From Clostridia bacterium (GTDB taxonomy: Bacteria; Bacillota; Clostridia; Oscillospirales; CAG-272), in contig JAFYPF010000029.1 of NCBI GenBank assembly GCA_017547655.1, forward strand, positions 62,001 to 126,000: 64,000 bases of DNA, in the 5' to 3' direction. Below the pieces are notes generated by a model. It was not told the DNA's origin. It ran no database searches and saw only the letters and a list, made by a program, of their open reading frames with translations. Both the position numbers and the translations under genes were made by a program. Below are positions 26,138 to 34,784 of the stretch, piece after piece; position 1 is the first letter of the stretch; every line of letters starts with the position of its first letter.

Positions 26138-27625
26138 TTAAAGGCCTATTGTTTTAAGAACCTCTGTTGTCATATCTTCGGGGTTAATAACCGTCGTATA
26201 GCGTACCTTCTTTGATTCAAGACTTGCAAGGGGAGTCGGAATGGGACTGCCCGAAATCTCTTCGGTAGCCTTGAGCGCATCAAATTCGTTTTCCTTTGTT
26301 TCGCCCGTAAGAGAGGTGTAAACGTTGGAGGCGAATTTATAAGGCGATGCTGTTGATGCAACAATTATCTTACGTGTATCACCCGTTTCGGCCATATATT
26401 CGTTTGCGCATTTTACGGCAACTGCGGTGTGTGTATCAATAAGGTATTTGTAATTATCAAACGTTTCCTTAATGGTTTTAGCGGTATCCTCTTCTGCACA
26501 GAAATAGCCCGAGAAGTTTGAGGCGATTTTTTCTTTTGTTTCGTTATCAACAGAGTAAACGCCGTTGGTATTAAGCTCTTTCATATAAGAAGCCGTCTTC
26601 TTGTCGCCCGCAATAACGTAAAGAAGTCGTTCGAGGTTGCTGGAAATAAGTATATCCATAGAAGGAGACATTGTAGTATGGAAGGCTCTGTTTCTGTCGT
26701 ATGTACCCGTTGTAATAAAATCGGTAAGAATGTTATTGCAGTTGGATGCGCATATAAAGCGGTTAACGGGAAGGCCCATAATCTTTGCAATGTATGCGGC
26801 AAATATATTTCCGAAGTTTCCTGTAGGTACGCAGATATTAACTTCATCGCCCTCTTTAATGTCGCCGTTGTTCACCATATCGCAGTAGGAAGAAATATAG
26901 TATACTATTTGAGGTACAAGTCTACCCCAGTTTATAGAGTTGGCGGAAGAGAAGAAGTGATTGTTTTCGTTGAGAAGCTTTGCTGTTTCTTCATTTCCGA
27001 ATATCTTTTTAACGCCGTTCTGCGCATCGTCAAAGTTGCCCTTAATAGCGCATACCGTAACGTTGTTACCCTCTTGTGTTGCCATCTGCAACTTCTGTAC
27101 GCGGCTTACGCCGTCAACCGGGTAAAATACCATAATTTTAATACCGTCAACGTCTTTATAACCCTCAAGCGCCGCTTTGCCGGTATCACCAGACGTTGCA
27201 ACGAGAATAAAAGCAGTTCTTTTTTCACCTGTCTTTGTCAACGCTCTTGAGAGAAGACGGGGCATAACCTGAAGCGCCATATCCTTGAATGCGCAGGTAG
27301 GTCCGTGCCATAATTCGAGAAGTCGGAGATTTCCAATGCTTGTCAAGGGAGCGGCGCCGCCGGGAAAGCGTGCCGGCGAATAGCTTTCTTGGCAGTCTGC
27401 AAGGAGCTCTTCGTACGTATAGTCCGTGAGAAATTTTGACATAACGTAAGCGGCTCTTTCGGGATAAGAAGCCCTCTTCAAAACGTCAAAATCTTCTTTT
27501 GTCAGTGCAGGGATAACTTCGGGCATAAACAAGCCGCCGTCATCTGCAAGTCCTTGTTTTATAGCCTGTGCAGAAGATACGGGTTTAGTGTTGCCTCTTG
27601 TGCTGATGTAGTTAATGCTCTTCAT
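26138..27625 (-). CDS. thrC: Threonine synthase
   Basis: A 495-residue PLP enzyme making threonine from O-phosphohomoserine. The N-terminus NYISTRGN and GLADDGGLFMPE are typical of the longer threonine synthase class. The PLP lysine is in TCAFKDMALQ (K114), followed by ILVATSGDTGKAA and VCVPTGNFGNIFAAYIAK. I use ATG 27625 (MKSINYIST) because AGGAATC lies upstream of it and the earlier ATG has no Shine-Dalgarno. The nearby genes are not threonine genes. Confidence 0.96.
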   Translation of the reverse strand: MKSINYISTRGNTKPVSSAQAIKQGLADDGGLFMPEVIPALTKEDFDVLKRASYPERAAYVMSKFLTDYTYEELLADCQESYSPARFPGGAAPLTSIGNLRLLELWHGPTCAFKDMALQVMPRLLSRALTKTGEKRTAFILVATSGDTGKAALEGYKDVDGIKIMVFYPVDGVSRVQKLQMATQEGNNVTVCAIKGNFDDAQNGVKKIFGNEETAKLLNENNHFFSSANSINWGRLVPQIVYYISSYCDMVNNGDIKEGDEVNICVPTGNFGNIFAAYIAKIMGLPVNRFICASNCNNILTDFITTGTYDRNRAFHTTMSPSMDILISSNLERLLYVIAGDKKTASYMKELNTNGVYSVDNETKEKIASNFSGYFCAEEDTAKTIKETFDNYKYLIDTHTAVAVKCANEYMAETGDTRKIIVASTASPYKFASNVYTSLTGETKENEFDALKATEEISGSPIPTPLASLESKKVRYTTVINPEDMTTEVLKTIGL

Positions 27626-27678
27626 GTTTTGATTCCTCATTTTTATAGTAAAGTGATTTTTTAACGTAAATTGATGGT

Positions 27679-28578
27679 TTATTTATTTTTTTCAAATAAG
27701 TTGTAAGCATTTGTATAGAAAATTTTATCAATAAGCTCTTCGCTGTAATTTAACTTTCTCAATTCTTCGCAGAATACAACGTGGGATTCAACACCTGTTA
27801 TGCCGACGGGGAGTTCTTCAATTCCGTCAAAGTCCGAGCCGATGCAAACGTTGTTTTCGCCGCCGAGTTCAAGATAATGCTCGAGGTGGCGGATCATATT
27901 TGTTATTGTTGCAGGTCTTTCATCTGTGTATTCAAGAAAATCGCAACAGAAATTAAGTCCCGCAACGCCGCCTGTTTTCATAAGCTCTTTAAACATATCG
28001 TCTGTCATATTGCGAGTATGTTCGCGTAATGAACGTAGGTTTGAATGACTTGCGTTAACGGGTTTGCCGTATTCCGATGCTATTTCAAACGTTTCGTAAG
28101 CCATTTTGTCGGAAGCATGGCTAATGTCTGGAATAATATTCAAGTCGAACATTTTTCTGACTGCCTGTTTGCCAAAACTCGTCAAGCCTTTATTTGTATT
28201 ATGAGCGCCGCCCATATGACATTCGTCTTTCCAGACGAGTGTTATCATTCTGACACCGTATTCTTTTAAAATATCAATTCTTGATAAATCGGTTCCGAGT
28301 AGTGCGCCCCCCTCAACGGCAAGGTGAGGAACAAATTTTTGACTCTTGCAGGGGAGTATTTCTTTTTCAAAATAAGCCTTAACGGAGTAAAAATGTTCCC
28401 AGTTCTCTTCGTCTGTGCGTTTGGGGTTGGACCAAATAGCAAACATCTGTTCGTATTTGTCGTATTTTTCTATAGCAGATTTGGTAATATGCGTCTCTCC
28501 GTTGTCGAATCCAACGCCGAGACGGTGAATAGCGTATGCAGTATCGCAATGTGTGTCAAAAATTCTCGTAAAAATCAC
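27679..28578 (-). CDS. Membrane dipeptidase family (M19) peptidase
   Basis: A 299-residue zinc dipeptidase-like protein. The N-terminal HxD motif is in FDTHCDTAY (about residues 7-15). The glutamate that bridges the metals is in LAVEGG, histidines in DISHASDK and NASHSN, and GSDFDG follows near the C-terminus. There is no signal peptide, so it is probably cytoplasmic; such enzymes hydrolyse a range of dipeptides. The start is a GTG that overlaps the yraN stop by four bases. The GGAG upstream is only one base away, so coupled translation is likely. Confidence 0.92.
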   Translation of the reverse strand: MIFTRIFDTHCDTAYAIHRLGVGFDNGETHITKSAIEKYDKYEQMFAIWSNPKRTDEENWEHFYSVKAYFEKEILPCKSQKFVPHLAVEGGALLGTDLSRIDILKEYGVRMITLVWKDECHMGGAHNTNKGLTSFGKQAVRKMFDLNIIPDISHASDKMAYETFEIASEYGKPVNASHSNLRSLREHTRNMTDDMFKELMKTGGVAGLNFCCDFLEYTDERPATITNMIRHLEHYLELGGENNVCIGSDFDGIEELPVGITGVESHVVFCEELRKLNYSEELIDKIFYTNAYNLFEKNK

Positions 28579-28961
28579 GCTCCGAATGCATTTTTGTAGT
28601 GTTTGATGTTTAGCGAGACAAAACCGTCTTGTTCTTGGTTGCTTATAATTTCAATTACGTCTATTCTGGGTTTCTTGTTTGTTCCGTTCATTTTTAAATA
28701 GTGTTTTGCCGCATGTATTATATGCTTTTGTTTTTCTTTGTTGACTGCTTTTACGGGGCGACCGTATTTGGAAAGAAAAACAGAGTTTTTTCTGTATTTT
28801 ACCTCCACGAATACAATATATTTTTTGTCTTCGGCAATTATGTCTATTTCTCCGTGAGGCGCTGTGTAGTTGCGTCTTGTAATCGTGTATCCGTTTCTTG
28901 TAAGCCAATCACAAGCGGCATTCTCCCCTTGTCTGCCTGTTTGTCGGGTTGTATCAGCCAT
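28575..28961 (-). CDS. YraN/UPF0102 family endonuclease-like protein
   Basis: A 128-residue protein of the restriction-endonuclease-like fold. GRQGENAACDWLTRNGY is followed by HGEIDIIAEDKKYIVFVEVKYRK, which carries the E-D-ExK type metal-binding residues. The function is not settled; the gene is often next to rnhB, as here. I use the ATG at 28961, which overlaps the rnhB stop. A TTG three codons earlier is an alternative. Neither has a strong Shine-Dalgarno. Confidence 0.9.
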   Translation of the reverse strand: MADTTRQTGRQGENAACDWLTRNGYTITRRNYTAPHGEIDIIAEDKKYIVFVEVKYRKNSVFLSKYGRPVKAVNKEKQKHIIHAAKHYLKMNGTNKKPRIDVIEIISNQEQDGFVSLNIKHYKNAFGA

Positions 28962-29562
28962 TTTTTTCAAGCAGCTTTCGCAAAAAGAGCGTTCTGTGTT
29001 CCGGACAAGGACCGTATTTCAAAATAGCCTCTCTGTGTTCCTTTGTTGCGTAACCCTTATGCTTTGCAAAGCCGTATTGCGGATATTTTTCGTCAAGCTC
29101 ATAGCACATACGGTCTCTTGTAACCTTGGCTAAAATAGATGCGGCGGCAATGTTGGGGGATTTTGCATCTCCGCCGATTATCGCATTTGAGGGAATGGTA
29201 AAGCCTCTGTTTATATTTCCGTCAACGAGAACAAATTCAGGCTTTATGGTAAGTTGTTCAACGGCTCTTCTCATTGCAAGGAGTGCACATTCGAGTATAT
29301 TGTATTGCTCAATTTCTTCTACCGAGCATGTTGCTACAGCGCAACTGACTGCGGCTTCTTGTATTGTCTTAAAAAGCTCTTCGCGTTTTTTCTCGGTAAG
29401 CTTTTTTGAATCGTCAAGATCTTTTATTTCAAGTCCGTCGGGGAGTATGCAAGCGGCAGCTGCAACAGCGCCCGCCAAAGGGCCTCTGCCAGCTTCGTCG
29501 CAACCGCATATTATTTTATAGCCGTCAAGTTGTAACTGTCTTTCTATATCCCAATTTAACAT
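28954..29562 (-). CDS. rnhB: Ribonuclease HII
   Basis: A 202-residue RNase HII that cleaves RNA in DNA-RNA hybrids and single ribonucleotides in DNA. The catalytic D-E pair is in GCDEAGRGPLAGAV (about residues 20-33), followed by LDDSKKLTEKKRE, EFVLVDGN and a late aspartate in KVTRDRMC. The ATG has AAGGTGATTTAC upstream. It forms a run with rbgA upstream and yraN downstream. Confidence 0.97.
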   Translation of the reverse strand: MLNWDIERQLQLDGYKIICGCDEAGRGPLAGAVAAAACILPDGLEIKDLDDSKKLTEKKREELFKTIQEAAVSCAVATCSVEEIEQYNILECALLAMRRAVEQLTIKPEFVLVDGNINRGFTIPSNAIIGGDAKSPNIAAASILAKVTRDRMCYELDEKYPQYGFAKHKGYATKEHREAILKYGPCPEHRTLFLRKLLEKNG

Positions 29563-29583
29563 GTATGTAAATCACCTTATAAT

Positions 29584-30456
29584 TTATTGTTCGGGAGGGA
29601 GCTCGAGTGTGATTTTGCCGATTTTTGCGCCTCTGAATTCATCGAGGAGCATAGTGGCTGTTCTTTCGTAATTTATCTCACCGCCCGAGATAAGAAAACC
29701 TCTTTTGTGTCCGACCGCCTCAAACACTTCGTAATCCTGCATATCCTCGTCAAGCTCTTTTTCGGTTAGCTTATATCGAGCCATAAGCAATTCCGGATAG
29801 AGTTTGCGGAGTCTTGCGCAAAGAACTACGGCGAGTGTTTCAATATCAAGAATAGCGTCGCGTATAGCGCCCGTAAGCGCAAGGTTTTCGCCTATTGCAT
29901 CATCATCAAACTTGGGCCAGAGCACTCCGGGCATATCCATAAGGTCAAGTCCGATTGACGTCGGCACCCATTGTTTTGTAAGAGTAACGCCGGGGCGGTC
30001 CTCAACCTTTACTTTTTTTGAGCCTGCAAGCTTATTTATAAGAGATGATTTTCCCGAATTCGGAATACCGACTATCATAGCCTTTATATTTCTTCCAGTC
30101 ATACCTTTTTCTTCGTATCGGGAAATTTTATCCTTGAGTATTTCTCGAACTGCGGGCATAATTTCATTTATCCCCGTCCCCGTAATACTGTCAATAAAAA
30201 GGCAGTTAATATTGTTTTGTTTGAAATGGTTTTTCCACTTTGCAATTGCAGACGGATCTGCAAGGCTCGACTTACTGAGAAGCGTTAAAATGGGCTTGTT
30301 ACCCGCAATACTTTCTATTTCGGGATTTTTTGAGCTTATCGGAATTCTCGAATCGAGAACGTTTATCAGTATATCGACCGACGGAAGACTTTCTTTCATA
30401 AGTCTTCTGGTCTTTGCCATATGCCCGGGAAACCATTGTATCTGTGTTGAGGGCAT
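29584..30456 (-). CDS. rbgA: Ribosome biogenesis GTPase RbgA (YlqF)
   Basis: A 290-residue circularly permuted GTPase needed for late 50S assembly. G4 comes first (TLLSKSSLAD), then G1 (GIPNSGKSSLINKL, about residues 129-142) and G3 (DMPGVLWPK). The N-terminus IQWFPGHMAKTRR is typical. The G4 motif reads SKSS rather than NKxD, which is unusual for this family and may affect guanine specificity; I cannot tell if it is tolerated. The ATG has AAAGGACAACAACA upstream. The order lepB-rbgA-rnhB matches other Firmicutes. Confidence 0.93.
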   Translation of the reverse strand: MPSTQIQWFPGHMAKTRRLMKESLPSVDILINVLDSRIPISSKNPEIESIAGNKPILTLLSKSSLADPSAIAKWKNHFKQNNINCLFIDSITGTGINEIMPAVREILKDKISRYEEKGMTGRNIKAMIVGIPNSGKSSLINKLAGSKKVKVEDRPGVTLTKQWVPTSIGLDLMDMPGVLWPKFDDDAIGENLALTGAIRDAILDIETLAVVLCARLRKLYPELLMARYKLTEKELDEDMQDYEVFEAVGHKRGFLISGGEINYERTATMLLDEFRGAKIGKITLELPPEQ

Positions 30457-30489
30457 TGTTGTTGTCCTTTCTTTTTTTGAGGAAGATAA

Positions 30490-32001
30490 TTAGTCTACCG
30501 TTCCAAATCTGTCAAGGGGGAAGATTCTAATCTTAACTTCACCCAAAATGTATCTTTCGTCAACGAAGCCTATGAGTGAATTTCGCGAGTCTAGAGAGTC
30601 GTTTCTGTTATCTCCCATAACGAATACATATCCCTCGGGTACTGTTAACGGAAATGCTACGTCGGAGCTTTTCATTATGCCTGCTACTCGGTTGATGTAA
30701 TCCTCTTTAATCACTTTTCCGTCAACCGTTACTGTCCACGTATCAAAATCAATATCAACCGTCTGCCCTGCCGTTGCAATTATTCTTTTAACTATGGGCT
30801 CGGGATAGTTGGGCGAGGTGAATACTATAATGTCATTATTTTCCGGTGTGTACATAAAGTCGGAAATTATAAGCATTTCCTTGTCGTGCAGTGTGTGATT
30901 CATAGAGTTGCCGTCAACAATGGCGAGTCTGAGAATAAAAGTAAATAGCAGTAGGGCAAACGCCGCAGATAAAACAATAACTTCAAGCCAGTCGTACAAG
31001 CCCGCAAGGAAGGAGGAGGACTCGTCGGATTGACTTTGCCATTTTTTCTTATCCTTTTCTCTGTTTTTGCGCTCTGATTTTTCTTCCGAGAATATTTTTG
31101 AAAACAATTCATCCTCTTCCGTATTCTCGTGTTCTATGGGCATAAACTCGAAAGGCGGAGGGGCTTCTTCATTTTCAATTTCTTGGGCTGAAACGGCGTT
31201 GTCATCAATCGGCTCTTCGTTAGCCTCGGCCTTAACTTCATCCGTAATTTCTGTGGGACTGTCATTAAAACGAAAATTATCGGGGAGCTTGTGATCATCA
31301 AAGCATGCTAAAAGCTCGTCGAATATTTTGGAAGTTGCCAAAGGTTCTTTTGTGGTTTCTTGTTGTTTTGTGTTTACTTCCAAGAGTGGTTTCTTTTCAA
31401 TAATAATTTCATTTTCGTCATCAAAGACTCTGTCTTCGGTGGAAAATTCTTCAACGACGACGCTGTTGTCTTCGGTTGTTGTTTCTTGTTCTTGGATAGC
31501 TATATCTTCAACTGTCAAAGCTTCTTCTGTTTGAGTATCTTCGCCAACCGCTTCGGGGGCTTCTTCCTTCTCGGCTTGTTCTGTAAAGCGTTTACTTTTC
31601 AAAAGCTTTACAAAGTCGGATACAGGCATACTTTTTTCGGTTTCATTTACTTCTGATTTTTCAGATTCGATGGTTGTACCCTCTTCGGTTTCGGTTTCTT
31701 CCTCGGTTTCTTCAGACAAAGCAACAATTGCTTCCTCGAGGTTATCTTGACTGTCGGAAATAACCGTCTCCTCGGTTTGTTCCTGTTCTTCGTTCGGCAC
31801 TTCGTCTGTCTCTTGCGGTATTTCGGTATCTGTATACTTATCTTCCAAATCAACGGTCGGCTGCTGTTTAGCAAGCTCTATAGCGTCGTCAAGTGAAACG
31901 GATTTGTCAAGAAGTACGGAAAGCCGTTGGAGTATTGCTGTCAGTTCTTCGTCTTTGTTTATTTGATTGTCGGGTTTTTTGTTGAAGTTATCGTCGCTCA
32001 T
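30490..32001 (-). CDS. lepB: Signal peptidase I with a long acidic N-terminal extension
   Basis: A 503-residue protein whose last 176 residues are a complete type I signal peptidase. A membrane segment (about 337-362) is followed by the catalytic serine in GNSMNHTL (about S366), the lysine in IVKRIIATAG (about K405) and the late box FVMGDNRNDSLDSR. The first 327 residues are not part of the family fold. They are rich in glutamate and threonine, low in complexity and probably disordered in the cytoplasm. I use ATG 32001 (MSDDNFNKKPDN), with GGAGGGTGAAT upstream. The promoter is at 32069-32097, and rplS (plus) diverges. The extension is in frame, and no frameshift is needed to explain it. Confidence 0.92.
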   Translation of the reverse strand: MSDDNFNKKPDNQINKDEELTAILQRLSVLLDKSVSLDDAIELAKQQPTVDLEDKYTDTEIPQETDEVPNEEQEQTEETVISDSQDNLEEAIVALSEETEEETETEEGTTIESEKSEVNETEKSMPVSDFVKLLKSKRFTEQAEKEEAPEAVGEDTQTEEALTVEDIAIQEQETTTEDNSVVVEEFSTEDRVFDDENEIIIEKKPLLEVNTKQQETTKEPLATSKIFDELLACFDDHKLPDNFRFNDSPTEITDEVKAEANEEPIDDNAVSAQEIENEEAPPPFEFMPIEHENTEEDELFSKIFSEEKSERKNREKDKKKWQSQSDESSSFLAGLYDWLEVIVLSAAFALLLFTFILRLAIVDGNSMNHTLHDKEMLIISDFMYTPENNDIIVFTSPNYPEPIVKRIIATAGQTVDIDFDTWTVTVDGKVIKEDYINRVAGIMKSSDVAFPLTVPEGYVFVMGDNRNDSLDSRNSLIGFVDERYILGEVKIRIFPLDRFGTVD

Positions 32002-32068
32002 ATTCACCCTCCGAAGTGATTTATAAGTTGAAAATGGCAATAAAACCACTATATATCTAATCTTAATT

Positions 32069-32097
32069 ATTATAACATACTCTACTAAAATATACAA
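32069..32097 (-). promoter_or_regulatory. Promoter of lepB-rbgA-rnhB
   Basis: On the minus strand TTGTAT (32097-32092) and a perfect TATAAT (32074-32069) are 17 bases apart, about 60 bases upstream of the lepB ATG. Confidence 0.8.
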
Positions 32098-32170
32098 GAG
32101 CTTTTTTGGCGAATAAGAAGAACTAAAACAAGACTAATTGTGAACAATGTGTAAATAATGTTTTGTTCGC

Positions 32171-32198
32171 TTGAAATTTTCGGGAATTATGGTATAAT
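32171..32198 (+). promoter_or_regulatory. Promoter and leader of rplS
   Basis: TTGAAA (32171-32176) and TATAAT (32193-32198) are 16 bases apart. The leader of about 85 bases (32205-32290) could hold an L19-type autoregulatory structure, as known upstream of rplS in other Firmicutes, but I could not confirm a fold. Confidence 0.7.
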
Positions 32199-32290
32199 AC
32201 CATAGACTCTCTGTGTAGGGAACATTATTTTTGGACGGTCCTCTGTATTAGCTGTGCATGAACGTTCGTATATTTAAGGAGGAAGCCACT

Positions 32291-32635
32291 ATGGATATGG
32301 TAAAGGCTTTTACAAACGATCAGCTTAAGGAAAACGTACCTGTACTTAACATTGGTGATACCGTTAAGGTTCACAACAGAATTAAGGAAGGTAACAAAGA
32401 AAGAATCCAGATTTTCGAGGGAACTATCATCGCTCGTCACGGCGGCGGTATTTCCGAAACATTCACAGTTCGCCGCATTTCTTACGGTGTTGCTGTTGAA
32501 AAGACTTTCCCCGTTCACTCACCTAACGTTGAAAAGGTTGAGGTTACAAGAACAGGTAAAGTAAGACGTGCTAAGCTTTATTATCTCCGCGACAAGGTTG
32601 GTAAAGATTCCAAGGTTAAGGAGCTTATTGACTAA
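32291..32635 (+). CDS. rplS: 50S ribosomal protein L19
   Basis: A 114-residue L19, a protein at the 30S-50S interface. Typical motifs are [41 protein letters not shown] (here [14 protein letters not shown]) and the C-terminal [16 protein letters not shown] use ATG 32291, which has AAGGAGG eight bases upstream; an earlier ATG would place this Shine-Dalgarno inside the gene. It is a single-gene unit with a terminator. Confidence 0.98.
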   Translation: MDMVKAFTNDQLKENVPVLNIGDTVKVHNRIKEGNKERIQIFEGTIIARHGGGISETFTVRRISYGVAVEKTFPVHSPNVEKVEVTRTGKVRRAKLYYLRDKVGKDSKVKELID

Positions 32636-32646
32636 GCAAAGCAAGA

Positions 32647-32680
32647 AAAGCCCGACGATTTTCGTCGGGCTTTGTTTTTT
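32647..32680 (+). terminator. Terminator of rplS
   Basis: A GC-rich stem (32647-32658 with 32663-32673) with a short T loop is followed by TTTGTTTTTT. It is 11 bases past the stop. Confidence 0.92.
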
Positions 32681-32691
32681 GGTGATACAAG

Positions 32692-32718
32692 AAAAGCCTT
32701 CTGATTAGAAGGCTTTTT
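32692..32718. terminator. Terminator of the lipoprotein gene, bidirectional
   Basis: Arms 32692-32702 and 32707-32717 enclose the loop GATT, with A and T runs outside in both directions. It lies 17 bases past the stop of the minus-strand gene. Confidence 0.85.
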
Positions 32719-32734
32719 GTGTTTTAGTTGTTAG

Positions 32735-34570
32735 TTAAGAGCCAAGGGATACGTTATAGTGCTTCTGATACCATTCGTTGTAGGGAGAAAGCATATAGTA
32801 TACACCCTTCTGGTAGTCGCAGAATTGGTCAAATACTTCGTCTTCGCCGATAGCGTTTCTTATTGCAAGAATTTTACGTTCAAATGTTGTATCGGGATCG
32901 GCGGGATCGTCTCTGTAAGTAAGAACCTCTTCAAAAATAGGCTGTGAAAGCTTAACTGCTTCAGCATAGAGCTCTGTAAATGTAAGTTCAGGCATTATCT
33001 GCGTCTCGGTAAGGTCTTCTTCGAGCGGCTTTTCAGGGTTGAAGTAGAATCCGAGGAACGGGCTCATAACAGCTTCGCGGTTAGTATTCTTTGCGTTTTC
33101 CCAACCGTTCTTGCTCATAAACTGCCAGTATTCGTTCATATCGTCAGAGGGAGTGAGCAAATAAATGTTACCTGCTGTCGTAATATCCATAGCATACTTA
33201 TCCGTAATTTTGTGGATAAGTCCTGTTGCTTCGTTAATTGTGTAATGTGTATCCTTAACGCCGTACATGAAAATGTTGCTGAGAGCTGAATCTGTGTTGA
33301 GGCAAGTAAGGATTTCCATACAACGCTGAACATCCTTGGTGTATGCGCTTACAACGTATCCTGCATTAAATACATTGTTGTTATCTGCAACAGGTCTCTT
33401 GTATACGGATACATAGTAATCAACGCCGTTTTCATCGGTGATATACTTAAATCCAAACTCGTCTGTCTTGTAGTTGCCGTATGTGCTTGCATAAGTAGGA
33501 GAGAGTGTAACGTCGCCCTTAATTATTGTAGCGGCAAATTTTGCATCCTTGTTTTCTTCTGTCTTTTCGACAATGCAATCTGCTTGATAGAGTTTGTTGT
33601 ATTCTGCCATCCAAGCTCTGTAAGCGGTTGAGTTAAACAAGTTTCCGGGATAAAGCGCTTCGGGGAGATATGATGTAGCATCTACCTTACCGGATGATGA
33701 GAATGCATTACCTACAAATGCGCCTATAACCGATTTGGTGTCATCCCAATATACAACGGGTGCATTGAGTTCGCCGAGGAAAGGAACAACGTCCGCTTCG
33801 TTCTGTTTAACTTCCTGCAAGAAGAGCGCAATATCTTCAATACTGTTCATTTCTTCGGGGTCATAATCGTATTTGTCAACAAGCTCTTTGTTGAGAAGCA
33901 AATATTCATAATCGCCAAATACAGTGTTGTTAAATACGCCGTATGTAGAGCCGTCTACTTTTGCTGCGCGGATAAGGTAAGGATAGACGTAAGACGAAAG
34001 GAGTTTTGAGTTTTGGCTGAGTTCTTGGTCAATGGGAGCAAGATCTCCGGAAACAGCCAAGTTGTAGTAGGTTTCAAATGTGTTTACCAAAAAGATGTCC
34101 ATTTGATTTTCCGTTACTTCGGGATATGAAATCTCCGGAGACTCAATTTCATCATCTTTATTTTCGGTTTCCGGCTCGGTTTCCTTTGGAAGCTCTATAC
34201 CCTGTTCACGAGCTTCTCTTTCTGCCTGAAGTCGTGATTCCTCCAAGGATTCCTCTTCTTCTATCTGTTTATGAATTGCATCAAGCGTATCGTTGACGGT
34301 AGCTTCATACTCGTCTTCGGGGATAAGCTTGAGTACAACGTGTGTGTTGAATTTTGACTCTGTAATATTGTTGAAAGCGGTCTGGACCAATTCAACCTGC
34401 TCCTGTGTGGTAGTACCCTTGGTGGGAGCATAAAGTGTAATGGTCATTGGTTCAATCTCGGCTTCCTGCTTGTTTTCTTCTCCATCTTCGGTAGACGTCG
34501 AACAGCTTACACAGAAGAGAGACAAGCACATAACAAGCACCAACAACAATGCCAACAATGATTTTTTCAT
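32735..34570 (-). CDS. Lipoprotein solute-binding protein of a sugar-type ABC importer
   Basis: A 611-residue exported lipoprotein. The signal peptide ends in a lipobox (LFCVSC, lipid-carrying Cys at about 23). MTITLYAPTKG at about 42 starts the binding-protein fold, which has an acidic low-complexity insert at about 108-150 (ESLEESRLQAEREAREQG onward). It looks like the large LipO/YtcQ-type binding proteins for oligosaccharides; the ligand is unknown. It has its own perfect promoter and terminator. No permease or ATPase is next to it; the nearest permeases start 20 kb away and already have a binding protein. The start has AGGAGGAAAAAACA upstream. Confidence 0.85.
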   Translation of the reverse strand: MKKSLLALLLVLVMCLSLFCVSCSTSTEDGEENKQEAEIEPMTITLYAPTKGTTTQEQVELVQTAFNNITESKFNTHVVLKLIPEDEYEATVNDTLDAIHKQIEEEESLEESRLQAEREAREQGIELPKETEPETENKDDEIESPEISYPEVTENQMDIFLVNTFETYYNLAVSGDLAPIDQELSQNSKLLSSYVYPYLIRAAKVDGSTYGVFNNTVFGDYEYLLLNKELVDKYDYDPEEMNSIEDIALFLQEVKQNEADVVPFLGELNAPVVYWDDTKSVIGAFVGNAFSSSGKVDATSYLPEALYPGNLFNSTAYRAWMAEYNKLYQADCIVEKTEENKDAKFAATIIKGDVTLSPTYASTYGNYKTDEFGFKYITDENGVDYYVSVYKRPVADNNNVFNAGYVVSAYTKDVQRCMEILTCLNTDSALSNIFMYGVKDTHYTINEATGLIHKITDKYAMDITTAGNIYLLTPSDDMNEYWQFMSKNGWENAKNTNREAVMSPFLGFYFNPEKPLEEDLTETQIMPELTFTELYAEAVKLSQPIFEEVLTYRDDPADPDTTFERKILAIRNAIGEDEVFDQFCDYQKGVYYMLSPYNEWYQKHYNVSLGS

Positions 34571-34654
34571 TGTTTTTTCCTCCTAAATGTGCGAAAATTT
34601 ATTGTTATAAATATGGTTCAAATATCTTTTTTAGACTTTAAACATACGATATAT

Positions 34655-34683
34655 ATTATAACCCAACCACTATAATATGTCAA
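34655..34683 (-). promoter_or_regulatory. Consensus promoter of the lipoprotein gene
   Basis: On the minus strand a perfect TTGACA (34683-34678) and a perfect TATAAT (34660-34655) are 17 bases apart. The leader is about 80 bases long. Confidence 0.9.
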
Positions 34684-34784
34684 GGTTATTTTTCTGTTGT
34701 ATCGGGCTAAAATTGTAAAAGAGATATTAACTTAATATAAAGTTATATGCATTTTCGTTTCTTTGCATAATGATAAGCCGTGTC

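Noticed and set aside
30418..30434. CCCGGGAAA core resembling half of a Noc-binding site
   Set aside because: Only about nine bases of the 14-base consensus fit, and it lies in conserved rbgA coding sequence. It is too weak to call without a genome-wide pattern.
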